From Phenylobacterium sp. (GTDB lineage Bacteria; Pseudomonadota; Alphaproteobacteria; Caulobacterales; Caulobacteraceae), in assembly GCF_030697305.1 (NCBI RefSeq), contig NZ_JAUYQL010000026.1:1-42582 (forward strand): a stretch of 42,582 bases of DNA, in the 5' to 3' direction. A program made the translations under genes and the position numbers. The notes under the pieces were generated by a model. It did no database searches, was not told where the DNA came from, and saw nothing but the letters and a program-made list of their open reading frames with translations. Positions 42,568 through 42,582 of this stretch are shown here, piece after piece. Within the stretch, counting starts at the first letter, position 1. Each line of letters begins with the position of its first letter.

Positions 42568-42582
42568 GCGAGCCTGCGTGCT

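Overview
The window is GC-rich (roughly 68-70%), densely coding DNA of an alphaproteobacterium. The strongest lineage marker is gcrA, the cell-cycle regulator of the CcrM/GANTC circuit. Together with its neighbours (xseA, a DUF2093 gene, argD-argF-hslO, metZ next to a long-form dcd) it points to the Caulobacteraceae (Caulobacter/Phenylobacterium-like). This is chromosomal core DNA. I see no rRNA, tRNA, CRISPR array, transposase or prophage, and no gene-free stretch longer than about 250 bases.

Layout. 1-5900: dcd (cut by the window edge), divergent metZ, then hslO, argF, argD and an ABC-2 permease on the minus strand (methionine, arginine, redox chaperone, export). 6100-8350: gcrA, xseA and DUF2093. 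8300-15050: a GT87-type membrane glycosyltransferase and an LpxL-like acyltransferase (minus), an XRE regulator and hisN (plus), then a minus-strand group holding a PldB-like hydrolase, an SCP2 protein and two tandem exported methyltransferase-like proteins. 15000-18400: a small heat-shock gene with a sigma32-type promoter and a ROSE-like RNA thermometer, then two paralogous pentapeptide-repeat proteins. 18400-32050: gpmA with a RibD-type deaminase, then a large envelope-sugar block: kdsD, phosphomannomutase/phosphoglucomutase, ugd, glmM, glmS, galU, a YeeZ-like reductase, a hydrolase, and GT4 and GT9 glycosyltransferases. 32100-37480: the translation block infC, rpmI, rplT, pheS, a foreign-looking small gene, pheT. 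37590-42580: a secreted RTX protein, a DUF1134 lipoprotein and lepA.

How the genes work together. The sugar block supplies arabinose-5-phosphate (for Kdo), hexose-1-phosphates, UDP-glucose, UDP-glucuronate and glucosamine-1-phosphate. These are the precursors for LPS, exopolysaccharide and peptidoglycan, and the acyltransferase and glycosyltransferases use such precursors. The infC to pheT block is a classic translation cluster with an AUU-started infC, strong terminators after infC and rplT, and a structured rpmI leader.

Most unusual points: (1) lepA carries an in-frame amber codon at codon 196, between the GTPase domain and domain II; (2) a lower-GC 139-residue gene sits exactly between pheS and pheT, with overlapping start and stop codons at both ends; (3) the hsp20 leader folds into three hairpins, the last pairing a TTGCTT motif with the Shine-Dalgarno region; (4) two tandem methyltransferase-fold proteins carry export signals although SAM is cytoplasmic; (5) ArgF has Asp where the HCLP cysteine is expected; (6) several genes start at GTG, TTG or ATT with good Shine-Dalgarno support; (7) a 52-residue membrane protein lies downstream of glmM.
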